Shown here one piece after another: positions 1-6,465 of a stretch of DNA of 16,747 nt. Source of the stretch: JANOGU01 sp964499865. GTDB taxonomy: Bacteria > Pseudomonadota > Alphaproteobacteria > Rhodobacterales > Rhodobacteraceae. The translations under genes were made by a program, and so were the position numbers. The notes beneath the pieces were generated by a model. The model was not told where the DNA came from and searched no databases. It saw only the letters and a list, made by a program, of their open reading frames with translations. Location of the stretch: contig CAZCPY010000070.1 of assembly GCA_964499865.1 (NCBI GenBank), positions 1 through 16,747 of the forward strand, given 5' to 3'. Numbering within the stretch: position 1 is the first letter of the stretch; the number at the start of each line of letters is the position of its first letter.

Positions 1-887
1 GGCACACCCGCCGCCGCCCTGGCCGCCTCGGCCTGCACCGACGCATCCGCGCCTGCCGCCTCGGCCGCCTTGCGCGCCGTGGCAATCAGCCCGGCCAGCA
101 TCCCCACCGACTTGACCGCCGCGGCATGGTCGGGCCTGGCGCCCTCGGCCCTGGACCTGGCAAAGGACCACACGGCGCGGATCTTGTTCACGTCGCCGAA
201 GCCCGCCGCCAGCGTCTGTTCGATCATCGGCGCCAGCGTCGCCTCGGCCTCGGCCCAGCGCTGCGCATCCGCCGCGCGCAGGTCGGCGGCGGCCTTCGCC
301 TTGGCCAGGTCCTCGCGCACCAGCTTGCCCGCGGCGACCGCGCCCGCATGGTCGCCCTCGCCACCCTTGGCCTTGGCCGCTTCCCAGGCGGCCGCAAGGG
401 CCTCGGCCTCGGGCGCCTTGGCCTTGGTCAGCGCCAGCACCCCGCCATCGACCTCGGGCACCATCGCCTGCCATTCGGCGACCGCCGGATCGTCGGCCAT
501 GGCCGAGCCTTCCGCCACCTCGGTGCCGTCGCCCTCGCCCTCGTCGTTGATCTCGTTGCCGAAGGGGTCGGTCACCGCGACCTTCAGCTTCTCGCCCGAT
601 TCCTTGACGAAGCCCTTCATCCGCTTCAGCACGCCCGCGGGCGGGTCGTTCAGCAGCGAAAACGTCACCCGCCCGCCCGAGGTCGACATCGTGCCGTAGC
701 AGATCTTCCCCTTTTCCCCCATCTGCTTGACCATCTTGCCAAGCTGGCCCGGGTCCTTGGTCTTGTGGCTGGTGAAGGACGCCGTCGCGGCGTCCTTGCC
801 CATGTTGAAGGCGAACGGCAGCGGTTCGCGCTTGGACAGGGCGAGGCCCTTCTGCAGGGCCTCCAGCATGTCGGGGGGAAGGGGCAT
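1..887 (-). CDS. Unrecognised Ala/Lys-rich protein, C-terminus cut off by window edge
   Basis: An open frame of 295 codons runs from the ATG at 887 to the window edge without a stop. The start is supported by a GGAG about eight bases upstream. I do not recognise the family. Roughly residues 1-110 look like a compact domain with mixed charge: a start MPLPPDMLEALQKGLALS, a Lys/Gly-rich stretch around residues 55-65, and repeated short beta-like segments. An acidic linker (GEGDGTE, about residues 113-125) follows. After it comes a long Ala/Lys/Glu-rich, probably helical region with alternating AEA and AAA runs, possibly coiled coil. No signal peptide or membrane segment is visible, so a cytoplasmic location is likely. 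It diverges from the META-domain gene across 143 bp. The function is unknown. That it is a real gene is fairly sure, because codon use is consistent and the frame stays open to the edge. Confidence 0.7.
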   Translation of the reverse strand, partial: MPLPPDMLEALQKGLALSKREPLPFAFNMGKDAATASFTSHKTKDPGQLGKMVKQMGEKGKICYGTMSTSGGRVTFSLLNDPPAGVLKRMKGFVKESGEKLKVAVTDPFGNEINDEGEGDGTEVAEGSAMADDPAVAEWQAMVPEVDGGVLALTKAKAPEAEALAAAWEAAKAKGGEGDHAGAVAAGKLVREDLAKAKAAADLRAADAQRWAEAEATLAPMIEQTLAAGFGDVNKIRAVWSFARSRAEGARPDHAAAVKSVGMLAGLIATARKAAEAAGADASVQAEAARAAAGV

Positions 888-977
888 GGCGACAGCTCCG
901 GGATCAAGGAAATGGGGGCAATGTGCGAGACTGTCGCATCTTGTCGGCCCCCGCGCAACCGCTGAACGCAAGCCCGC

Positions 978-1006
978 TTGACGCGCGTCCCCCGCAGGCG
1001 GACAGT
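978..1006 (+). promoter_or_regulatory. Possible promoter for the META-domain gene
   Basis: TTGACG at 978-983 matches a -35 box well. A 17-base spacer leads to GACAGT at 1001-1006, which is only a weak -10 match. It lies in the 143-bp divergent gap, 25 bases before the gene start. This is a guess from sequence only. Confidence 0.25.
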
Positions 1007-1030
1007 CGGCGGACAAAAGAGGATCATGCC

Positions 1031-1459
1031 ATGCCGCGCCGCACGCACCTGGCCGCAGCCCTTCTGATGCTGACGGCCACTCCCGCGGCGCTTGCAGGCG
1101 GACAGGAGCCGGACATGGCAGACCTTGCGGCGCTCGCCGGGCGCTGGATCATCACCGCCACGGCCGAGGCGCCGATCCCGGCGGGCGGTGTGGCAACGAT
1201 GGACATCGCCGAAGACGGCACCGTCACCGGCACCTCGGTCTGCAACAGCTACGGCACCACGCTGAAGGCGACCGGCACGGGCCTGATCTTCGGCCCCGCG
1301 CGGTCCACCCGGATGGCCTGCGGCGAGGCCGAGATGGCCGCCGAACACGCGATCCTGCGCGGCATGGAACGGGTGGACGGCGCGCGGCCCGAAGGTGCGC
1401 TGATGCTGCTGGTGGCGGGCGACGCCACCATGCTGACCCTGGCCCGCGCGCCGGATTAG
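1031..1459 (+). CDS. META-domain (HslJ-like) exported protein
   Basis: This 142-residue protein begins MPRRTHLAAALLMLTATPAALA, a typical signal peptide with cleavage expected near residues 22-24, so it should be periplasmic. No lipobox cysteine follows. The mature part matches the META/HslJ family: an early LAGRWIIT strand, a GTSVCNSYG motif with Cys71, and an STRMACGEAEMAAE motif with Cys97. The spacing of the two cysteines and the trailing Glu-rich helix are typical of the family. META proteins are linked to envelope stress and novobiocin tolerance in E. coli, but their biochemical role is unclear. The start at 1031 is preferred over upstream in-frame starts because AAGAGGA lies eight bases before it and the signal peptide begins there. 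The gene converges on the bactofilin gene with 15 bp between stop codons. Confidence 0.85.
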   Translation: MPRRTHLAAALLMLTATPAALAGGQEPDMADLAALAGRWIITATAEAPIPAGGVATMDIAEDGTVTGTSVCNSYGTTLKATGTGLIFGPARSTRMACGEAEMAAEHAILRGMERVDGARPEGALMLLVAGDATMLTLARAPD

Positions 1460-1474
1460 GCCCCGAAAGCGCGC

Positions 1475-1840
1475 TCAGCCGGCCTTGGGCCGGGCAAAGC
1501 TGCCGTCGATCTGCGCCCCGCTCTCGATCGAGACCAGCGAATAGGTCACGTCGGCCTTGACCTGCGCCGTGGATTTCAGGGCCAGGCTGCCGGTCGACAC
1601 CGTGCCCGTCATCTCGCCGCGCAACTCCACGCTCTCGGCCTCGATGGTGCCGCCGATGCGGCCCTCGGCGGTCAGGATCAGCGCCTTGGCGCGGATCGAC
1701 CCGTCGATCTCGCCCATCACCTCCAGCGTGCCGCCGGCGACGATGTCGCCGGTGATCCGCAGGTCGGCCGACAGCACCGACCGCCCCGGCGGACGGGCCA
1801 CGGTCGTTGCGGGCGCGGAAGTGGGGGCAAGTTCGGTCAT
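1475..1840 (-). CDS. Bactofilin family cytoskeletal protein
   Basis: A 121-residue protein with the bactofilin (DUF583) fold: a short disordered Thr/Pro/Ala-rich N-terminus (residues 1-20), then repeated beta-helix rungs with regularly spaced hydrophobics and glycines (SADLRITGDIVAGGTLEVMG, DGSIRAKALIL, GRIGGTIEAESVELRGEM, then SGAQIDGSF near the end). Bactofilins polymerise without nucleotides into membrane-associated filaments that scaffold cell-wall or polar machinery. The length is near the short end of the family. GAGGAC about nine bases before the ATG serves as ribosome binding site. No M23 peptidase gene, a frequent bactofilin partner, is adjacent here; it may lie elsewhere. The gene is divergent from the helicase gene. 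Confidence 0.88.
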   Translation of the reverse strand: MTELAPTSAPATTVARPPGRSVLSADLRITGDIVAGGTLEVMGEIDGSIRAKALILTAEGRIGGTIEAESVELRGEMTGTVSTGSLALKSTAQVKADVTYSLVSIESGAQIDGSFARPKAG

Positions 1841-2157
1841 GGCGAAAGCGTCCTCGGGCGGGGGGCTGACGAAGGGCCGCAGGACTGCGGCGCGTCAGGT
1901 CAGCCCGACTAAGCGCGCAAGCCGCCCCGCCGGTCAAGGCCCGCCGCCGCCGGTCGTCGGTTTTCCGCCAGCCGCCGCCTGCCGCGCGGGTTCCGTTCCC
2001 GCGGGCCCGAAGCCCCGTATCCTGCCCCCGCAGCTTCATCCTGGCGGAAATGCTGCGGGGGTGCGCGGGCAGCGCCCCGCGCTCCGACGCCTGCCCGGGG
2101 GCGCGCCGCCCGGGCACACCCTTGCCACCGCCGCCGCCTGACGCAACTCTGTGCCGG
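1841..2157. other. 317-bp divergent intergenic region, bactofilin / helicase
   Basis: This holds the presumed promoters of the bactofilin (minus) and helicase (plus) genes, but no convincing -35/-10 pair was found. A 6-bp GC hairpin (CGCGGG at 1985-1990, CCCGCG at 1998-2003) is the only structure seen. The helicase frame stays open upstream to about 2050, but its translation there is Pro/Arg-rich and unlike the family, so I treat it as untranslated. Confidence 0.5.
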
Positions 2158-4578
2158 ATGGACCTGCCCCCCGCCCTCGCCGCCTGGTTCGCGTCCCGCG
2201 GCTGGGTGCTGCATCCCCATCAGCAGGCGATGCTCGACCGCGCGCGGGCGCCCGCCACGCTGCTGATCGCCCCCACCGGCGGCGGCAAGACGCTGGCGGG
2301 GTTCCTGCCCACGCTGGCCGACCTCGGGCCCGCGCCAAAGGCGGGGCTGCACACGCTCTATGTCTCGCCGCTCAAGGCGCTGGCGGCCGACATTAGGCGC
2401 AACCTCGCGACCCCCATCGAGGGCGCGGGGCTGGCGATCCGCGTTGAAGACCGCACGGGCGACACCGGCCAGGCGCAGCGCCGCCGCCAGCGCGCCGACC
2501 CGCCGCACATCCTGCTGACCACGCCCGAAAGCCTGGCGCTGCTGCTCGCCTCGCCCGAGGCGCCGCGCCTCTTTTCGGGGCTCGGGCGCGTCGTGGTCGA
2601 CGAGATCCACGCGCTGGCCGAAAGCAGGCGCGGCGACCAGCTGATGCTGTGCCTCTCGCGCCTGTGCCGCCTGGCGCCGGGGCTGCGCCGCGTCGGCCTG
2701 TCGGCGACGGTCGAGGACCCCCCGGCGCTGGCCCGCTGGTTCGGCGGCGCCGCGATCCTCGCCGCCGACCCGGGCCCCGCCCCCGACATCGCCATGCTGG
2801 ACACCGGCGCGCCGCCGCCCTGGGCGGGGGGCGGCGGGCGCCATGCGATCCCCGCGATCCTGAAGGAGATCAAGAGCCACCGCACCACGCTGATCTTCCA
2901 CAACACCCGCGCGCAGGCGGAGCTGTTCTTCCGCGACCTGTGGCTGGCCAACGACGACGCGCTGCCCATCGCCATCCACCACGGCAGCCTGGCCCGCGAG
3001 CAGCGCCAGCGGGTCGAGGCGGCGATGGCCGCGGGCGCGCTGCGCGCGGTGGTCTGCACCGGCACGCTCGACCTCGGCATCGACTGGGGCGACGTGGACC
3101 TGGTGATCCAGGTCGGCGCGCCCAAGAACGTCAAGCGTCTGGTGCAGCGGATCGGGCGCGCGAACCACCGCTACAACGCGCCCTCCAGGGCCCGCCTCGT
3201 GCCCGCCAACCGCTGGGAGGTGGTGGAATGCCGCGCCGCACTGGACGCCGTGCGCGACGGCACGCTGGACGGCGAGCCGCGTGGCCCGGGCCCCCGCGAC
3301 GTGCTGTGCCAGCACATCCTGGTCGCCGCCTGCGCGGGGCCGTTCCGCGCCGACGACCTCTACGCCGAGGTGCAGGCCGCAGGCCCCTACGCCGACCTGA
3401 CGCGGGCCGGTTTCGACGCCTGTCTCGATTTCGTCGCCACCGGCGGCTATGCCCTGCGCGCCTATGACCGCTGGCAAAGGCTGGTCCTGCGCGACGGCCT
3501 GTGGTCCCTGCGCGACGCGCGCGCCGCGGCGGTGATCCGGCAGAACCTCGGCACCATCCTCGGCACCGAGACCCTGCCCGTCCGCCTGCGCGGCCGCGGC
3601 GCCCCCCTGGGCGAGATCGAGGAGGACTTTGCCGCCAGCCTGACCCCCGGCGACACCTTCCTGATCGGCGGCGAGACGGTGCGCTTCGACGGCCTGCGCG
3701 AGATGACCGTCGAGGTCAGCCGCGCGCCGGGCCGCCCGCCGAAGATCGCCGTCTTCAACGGCACCAAGTTCGCCACCTCCACCCTCTTGGGCGACCGCAT
3801 CCTGGCGATGCTTCAGGAACCCCAGTGGCCCGGCCTGCCCGCCCACACCGCCGACTGGCTGGCCCGCCAGCGCGCGGTCAGCCGCCTGCCCCGCCCCGAC
3901 CGCCTGCTGTGCGAAAGCTTTCCGCACGAGGGGCGCGAGCATCTGGTGGTCTACGGCTTTGCCGGGCGCAACGGCCAGCAGACGCTGGGGATCCTGCTGA
4001 CCAAGCGGATGGAGGAAGACGGTCTCGGGCCCCTGGGTTTCACCGCCACCGACCACGCGACGCTGATCTGGGGGCTGGAGCCGGTGACCGATGCCGCGGC
4101 GCTGTTCGACCCCGCCCGCCTGCGCCAGGGGCTGGAGGGGTGGTTCGCGGGCAACGCGCTGATGAAGCGCACCTTCAGGGGTGTCGCGATCATCGCGGGG
4201 CTGATCGAGCGCAGCCACCAGGGCCGCCGCAAGACCGGGCGGCAGGCGACGTTCTCGACCGACATCCTGTATGACACCCTGCGCCGCCACGACCCCGGGC
4301 ATGTCCTGCTGCAGATGACGCGGGAAGAGGCGATGCGCGGCATGGTCGACTTCGGCCGCGTCGAGGCGATGCTCGGGCGCGTGGCAGGCCGCATCGACCT
4401 TCTGCGCCTGCCCCGCGTGACGCCCTTTGCCCTGCCGCTGTTCCTGGAACCCGGCCGCGTGCCCGTGCACGGCGAGGGGCGCGAGCGGCTGGTGGCCGAG
4501 GCGGCGGCGCGGCTGATGGCGGCGGCCGGGATGGAAGCCGGCGATCACGCTTCCGTCTGCCACGCAAACACGCGGTAA
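2158..4578 (+). CDS. Ligase-associated DEXH-box DNA helicase (Lhr-core type)
   Basis: An 806-residue superfamily 2 helicase of the Lhr-core type, found in bacteria beside an ATP-dependent DNA ligase and nuclease and thought to serve DNA repair. Visible motifs: Walker A APTGGGKT at 38-45, DEIH at 148-151, SAT at 182-184, TGTLDLGIDWGDVDLV as motif V, and QRIGRANHR (motif VI) starting at 330. The remaining ~450 residues match the winged-helix and beta-rich C-terminal part of the Lhr core. The ATG at 2158 is chosen because the family typically starts with a short LPPALAAWFASRGW-like helix. There is no good Shine-Dalgarno, so the start is less certain than the gene. The usual 3' neighbour, a metallophosphoesterase (PdeM), is absent; relic DNA follows after the stop. 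Ligase and exonuclease genes are not in the window. Confidence 0.92.
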   Translation: MDLPPALAAWFASRGWVLHPHQQAMLDRARAPATLLIAPTGGGKTLAGFLPTLADLGPAPKAGLHTLYVSPLKALAADIRRNLATPIEGAGLAIRVEDRTGDTGQAQRRRQRADPPHILLTTPESLALLLASPEAPRLFSGLGRVVVDEIHALAESRRGDQLMLCLSRLCRLAPGLRRVGLSATVEDPPALARWFGGAAILAADPGPAPDIAMLDTGAPPPWAGGGGRHAIPAILKEIKSHRTTLIFHNTRAQAELFFRDLWLANDDALPIAIHHGSLAREQRQRVEAAMAAGALRAVVCTGTLDLGIDWGDVDLVIQVGAPKNVKRLVQRIGRANHRYNAPSRARLVPANRWEVVECRAALDAVRDGTLDGEPRGPGPRDVLCQHILVAACAGPFRADDLYAEVQAAGPYADLTRAGFDACLDFVATGGYALRAYDRWQRLVLRDGLWSLRDARAAAVIRQNLGTILGTETLPVRLRGRGAPLGEIEEDFAASLTPGDTFLIGGETVRFDGLREMTVEVSRAPGRPPKIAVFNGTKFATSTLLGDRILAMLQEPQWPGLPAHTADWLARQRAVSRLPRPDRLLCESFPHEGREHLVVYGFAGRNGQQTLGILLTKRMEEDGLGPLGFTATDHATLIWGLEPVTDAAALFDPARLRQGLEGWFAGNALMKRTFRGVAIIAGLIERSHQGRRKTGRQATFSTDILYDTLRRHDPGHVLLQMTREEAMRGMVDFGRVEAMLGRVAGRIDLLRLPRVTPFALPLFLEPGRVPVHGEGRERLVAEAAARLMAAAGMEAGDHASVCHANTR

Positions 4579-4583
4579 CCGCC

Positions 4584-4650
4584 CGGCCCACGTTGATCGA
4601 ATGGGACGACGACCTGCCCGTCCGGCCGGTGCTGTGCGCCGGGGCCGCGT
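4584..4650 (+). pseudogene. C-terminal remnant of a DUF692/MNIO (BufB-like) protein
   Basis: The frame from 4584 reads RPTLIEWDDDLPVRPVL followed by an Ala-rich tail. This matches the conserved end of DUF692 multinuclear non-haem iron oxidases, where TLIEWD-D-P--PVL comes just before an Ala-rich helix. No upstream coding for the remaining ~250 residues exists: the helicase gene ends at 4578 in another frame. It is therefore a stub, with its 5' end lost at the helicase 3' end. MNIO proteins modify cysteines of small peptides in metal-related operons, often with DUF2063 and DoxX partners. The adjoining DoxX-like relic supports the assignment. The identification rests on a short motif. Confidence 0.55.
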
Positions 4651-4994
4651 GTGGCGCGGCTGGTGGTGCTGGCGGGCACGGCGGCGGAATTCGGGCTGCC
4701 GGTCCTGATCGTCGCGGGCCCGCTCACGCGCCTGGCGGCGCCCGGGAGGGCGGGGTTCACCGCGGTGCAGAGCCTGACCGGCACCCCCGGGCCACGCCGC
4801 AGGGCCCGAGACCGTGCGCGCCGTTCGACCGGGTGCCGGACGCGCCGATCCCGGACTGGCCCCGGACTGGCCCCGGACTGGCCCCGGACTGGCGGGCGCT
4901 GTGGCTGACGCCGCTTGCCGTGCTTGCGACCCCGGGCGGCGGCTGGCTGTCGGCCGGCCGTGCGCTGCGGCGATCTGTCTCACGCGCGGCTTGA
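4651..4994 (+). pseudogene. Frameshifted C-terminal half of a DoxX-family membrane protein
   Basis: Frame 1 from 4651 reads VARLVVLAGTAAEFGLPVLI, then VAGPLTRLAAPGRAGFTAVQ and SLTG, which fits the middle of DoxX proteins (AEF-LP-LIV-GL-TRLAALG--GF--VQSLTD). Near 4774-4780 the recognisable sequence jumps to frame 0 and reads FDRVPDAPIPDW, then RALWLTPLAVLA and GGGWLSAGRALRR, ending with TGA at 4992-4994. This fits the DoxX C-terminus (WFDR-PDA-I-D-RALW...LSLDRLLR). The N-terminal half with the first membrane helices is missing. An in-frame tandem expansion sits between PDW and RALW. The gene must be non-functional. DoxX genes often end MNIO/DUF2063 operons, so this and the preceding stub look like the two ends of one deleted operon. 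Confidence 0.6.
4851..4892 (+). repeat. 11-bp tandem repeat, ~3.8 copies
   Basis: The unit CCGGACTGGCC occurs at 4851-4861, 4862-4872 and 4873-4883, and as a 9-bp partial copy at 4884-4892, all identical. Three extra units add 33 bp, so the frame of the DoxX-like relic is kept and eleven residues are inserted between PDW and RALW. Removing them restores the expected family sequence. This looks like slippage or unequal recombination in DNA no longer under selection. Confidence 0.95.
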
Positions 4995-5144
4995 TTTCTT
5001 CCGGGGTTTTGGCAGACTTGACCCCAGTGACGACAGCGCTTCCGACCCTAACCTGACTGCGCGTGCAGCCGGACCGACGGGAAGACCTGGCAGCACGGCC
5101 CGCCGCAATCGCGCGGCGGGAGCATGAAGATGGGGGACTGCGGC
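4995..5144 (+). promoter_or_regulatory. Leader/promoter region of the cold-shock gene
   Basis: This 150-bp stretch between the DoxX relic and the csp start must carry the csp promoter and leader. TTGGCA and TTGACC occur near 5008-5024, but no matching -10 box is convincing. A long leader is usual for cold-shock genes. Confidence 0.35.
5099..5120 (+). promoter_or_regulatory. GC hairpin just upstream of the csp ribosome binding site
   Basis: CCCGCCGC (5099-5106) and GCGGCGGG (5113-5120) form a perfect 8-bp stem around AATCGC. No T tract follows, so a terminator is unlikely. It ends about ten bases before the G-rich ribosome binding site and could affect leader folding or stability. The regulatory role is inferred. 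Confidence 0.5.
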
Positions 5145-5351
5145 ATGCCGACAGGCACCGTGAAGTGGTTCAACGCGACCAAGGGCTACGGCTTCATCGC
5201 GCCGGACGATGGCGGCAAGGACGTGTTCGTGCACATCTCGGCAGTGGAACGCGCGGGCCTCAAGGGCCTGAACGACAACCAGAAGGTCGGCTACGAACTG
5301 CAGTCCGGGCGTGACGGGCGGTCCTCGGCGGGCGACCTGCGCATCCTCTGA
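5145..5351 (+). CDS. Cold-shock domain protein (CspA family)
   Basis: A 68-residue single cold-shock domain binding single-stranded nucleic acid. RNP1 is KGYGFIAP (about residues 13-20) and RNP2 is DVFVHISA (about 26-33). The opening MPTGTVKWFNATKG and the end SGRDGRSSAGDLRIL are typical of alphaproteobacterial CspA, and the length is normal. The ATG at 5145 is chosen over the in-frame ATG at 5124: it gives the standard N-terminus, and GGGGGA lies seven bases before it. The earlier ATG has its G-rich box almost touching the start codon. The gene converges on the ArsC-like gene with 17 bp between. RNA-chaperone activity is known for the family; whether this copy is cold-induced cannot be told. 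Confidence 0.93.
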   Translation: MPTGTVKWFNATKGYGFIAPDDGGKDVFVHISAVERAGLKGLNDNQKVGYELQSGRDGRSSAGDLRIL

Positions 5352-5368
5352 TCCCTCTCTGCCGCGCC

Positions 5369-5707
5369 TCAGCCGGTCAGCGCGGCCTCGGTCGCGCTGT
5401 CCCAGCCCAGGTGCCAGCTTTCGCCGTCCCGGATCACCGGGCGCTTCATCACCGCAGGTGCGGCGGCGATCTGCGCCTCGGCGTCGGCGGCCTTGAGAAA
5501 CGCGCCCATGCTGCGCCATGTGGTCGACTGCCGGTTGACCACGCGGTCGCCGAAGGCGCCCACGATGGCGGCGATCTCGGCCTCGGTCAGCGGGTCCGCC
5601 CGCACATCGCGGAAGGTGACCTGCCGCCCGGCCCGCACCAGCGCCTTCTGCGCCAGCTTGCAGGTGTCGCAGGTCGACAGGCCGTAGAGCGTGACCTCAC
5701 CCGTCAT
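5369..5707 (-). CDS. ArsC/Spx-like thioredoxin-fold protein (YffB type)
   Basis: A 112-residue protein of the ArsC/Spx superfamily. It has a thioredoxin-like N-terminus (VTLYGLSTCDTCKLAQKAL) with a CxxC pair at Cys13 and Cys16, an FRDVRADPLTEAEI helix, NRQSTTWR where ArsC has its substrate loop, and the conserved MKRPVIRDG motif with the cis-proline. The absence of the arsenate-binding arginine set means arsenate reduction should not be assumed. YffB-type members are probably glutathione-dependent thiol reductases of unknown substrate. GAGGA lies seven bases before the ATG, overlapping the end of the upstream uspA-like gene (10 bp apart), so the two are probably co-transcribed. Confidence 0.85.
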   Translation of the reverse strand: MTGEVTLYGLSTCDTCKLAQKALVRAGRQVTFRDVRADPLTEAEIAAIVGAFGDRVVNRQSTTWRSMGAFLKAADAEAQIAAAPAVMKRPVIRDGESWHLGWDSATEAALTG

Positions 5708-5717
5708 GTGCCCATCC

Positions 5718-6173
5718 TCATGTGATCGCCTCGAGCTGTTCCTTGGTCATGCCGCCGGGCACGATGGTGATCGGGACCGGCAGCCCGCCGGAGGACCGGC
5801 TGAGCTGGGTGACCAGCGGTCCCGGCCCCGACTTTTCCGTCGAGGCGCCCAGCACGAGGACGCCGATCTCGGGGTCCTCGCGCACCTGTGCCAGGATCTG
5901 CGCCACCGGGTCGCCCTCGCGGATCACGAGCTGCGGGTTGACCCCCTGCCGGTCGCGCATCCACTTGGCGAAGACCTCGAAATGCGCCTCGATCCGCTCG
6001 CGCGCCTCGGCCCGCATCAGGTCGGCCACGCCCATCCAGTGCTGATATTCCTCGGGCGGGATCACCGACAGGATGGTCACCCCGCCGCCGGTGCGCGCCG
6101 CGCGGAAGGCGGCGAAGCGCATCGCGTTCAGGCATTCGCGGCTGTCGTCCAGAACCACCAGAAACTTGCGCAT
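5718..6173 (-). CDS. Universal stress protein (UspA family)
   Basis: A 151-residue single UspA domain: MRKFLVVLDDSRECLNAMRF with the early Asp of the nucleotide site, a long helical middle, and VLVLGAS followed by a Gly/Ser-rich loop and VPITIVPGG at the end. The classical ATP loop (GxxG-x9-GS/T) is altered (GASTEKSG), so ATP binding is uncertain. The start at 6173 is preferred to the ATG at 6191 because a GGGGGGA box lies about eight bases before it and the conserved strand begins immediately. It follows the truncated MATE gene by about 100 bp and precedes the ArsC-like gene by 10 bp, all on one strand. Confidence 0.88.
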   Translation of the reverse strand: MRKFLVVLDDSRECLNAMRFAAFRAARTGGGVTILSVIPPEEYQHWMGVADLMRAEARERIEAHFEVFAKWMRDRQGVNPQLVIREGDPVAQILAQVREDPEIGVLVLGASTEKSGPGPLVTQLSRSSGGLPVPITIVPGGMTKEQLEAIT

Positions 6174-6270
6174 GATGTCGGGTCCCCCCAAGGCTGCCCC
6201 GGGCCGCGGATCATGCCGGGCCGGGCGCGGGCTGTCCAGCGATGCCGTCGGTCCGGGTGCGGGGCGGGGT

Positions 6271-6465
6271 TCACCCCGCCTTCGCCGCCGCCGCCATCCT
6301 TGGCCACAGCGCCCCCAGCGTCAGCGCGCCGATCGGCGCCGCCCGGCCGATCTGCCCCACCACGCCGGTATCCACCGCACCCAGCAGCGGCACCGTCGCG
6401 TTCGACCGCAGGATCGGCAGCGCGACCCTCGGCACCCGGGCGTGGGTGACCTCGGCCGGGGTCAC
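6271..6465 (-). pseudogene. N-terminal fragment of a MATE-family efflux transporter
   Basis: A GTG at 6465, overlapping the TGA of the preceding thioesterase gene (GTGA), opens a 64-codon frame. THARVPRVALPILRSNATVP, then LLGAVDTGVVGQIGRAAPIG matches the first membrane helix region of DinF/NorM-type MATE exporters. After GALTLGAL the similarity stops and the frame runs WPRMAAAAKAG to TGA at 6271. A MATE protein has about 440 residues and twelve helices, so at least 85% is missing, and nothing downstream to 6174 resembles the rest. A second possible start is the GTG at 6450. The preceding thioesterase pair keeps normal overlaps, so the loss is probably a deletion of the 3' part, with the uspA-like gene now next. 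Confidence 0.78.

Noticed and set aside
1985..2003. Hairpin between bactofilin and helicase genes as a terminator
   Set aside because: Both genes point away from it, so there is nothing to terminate, and the stem is only 6 bp.
4851..4892. Short tandem repeat considered as CRISPR or iteron
   Set aside because: Units are directly adjacent without spacers, only 11 bp long, and lie inside a decayed coding frame; no cas or replication gene is near.
1909..4983. A 1024-codon open frame on the minus strand covering the helicase gene
   Set aside because: Its product is rich in Arg, Gly, Ala and Gln with no domain, while the opposite strand encodes a complete helicase with all motifs in order. Long antisense frames are common in GC-rich genes.
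4593..4994. A single 133-residue gene starting with TTG after the helicase
   Set aside because: Only its two ends resemble proteins (DUF692 end, DoxX end); the middle frame is nonsense, while another frame carries the middle of DoxX. It is better read as relics.
5124..5144. Earlier csp start giving seven extra residues
   Set aside because: Its G-rich box is only one base from the ATG, whereas the start at 5145 has normal spacing and the family's standard N-terminus.
5369..5707. Arsenate reductase (arsC) function
   Set aside because: It has the CxxC of Spx/YffB-like members and no clear arsenate-binding arginines, and no ars genes are nearby.
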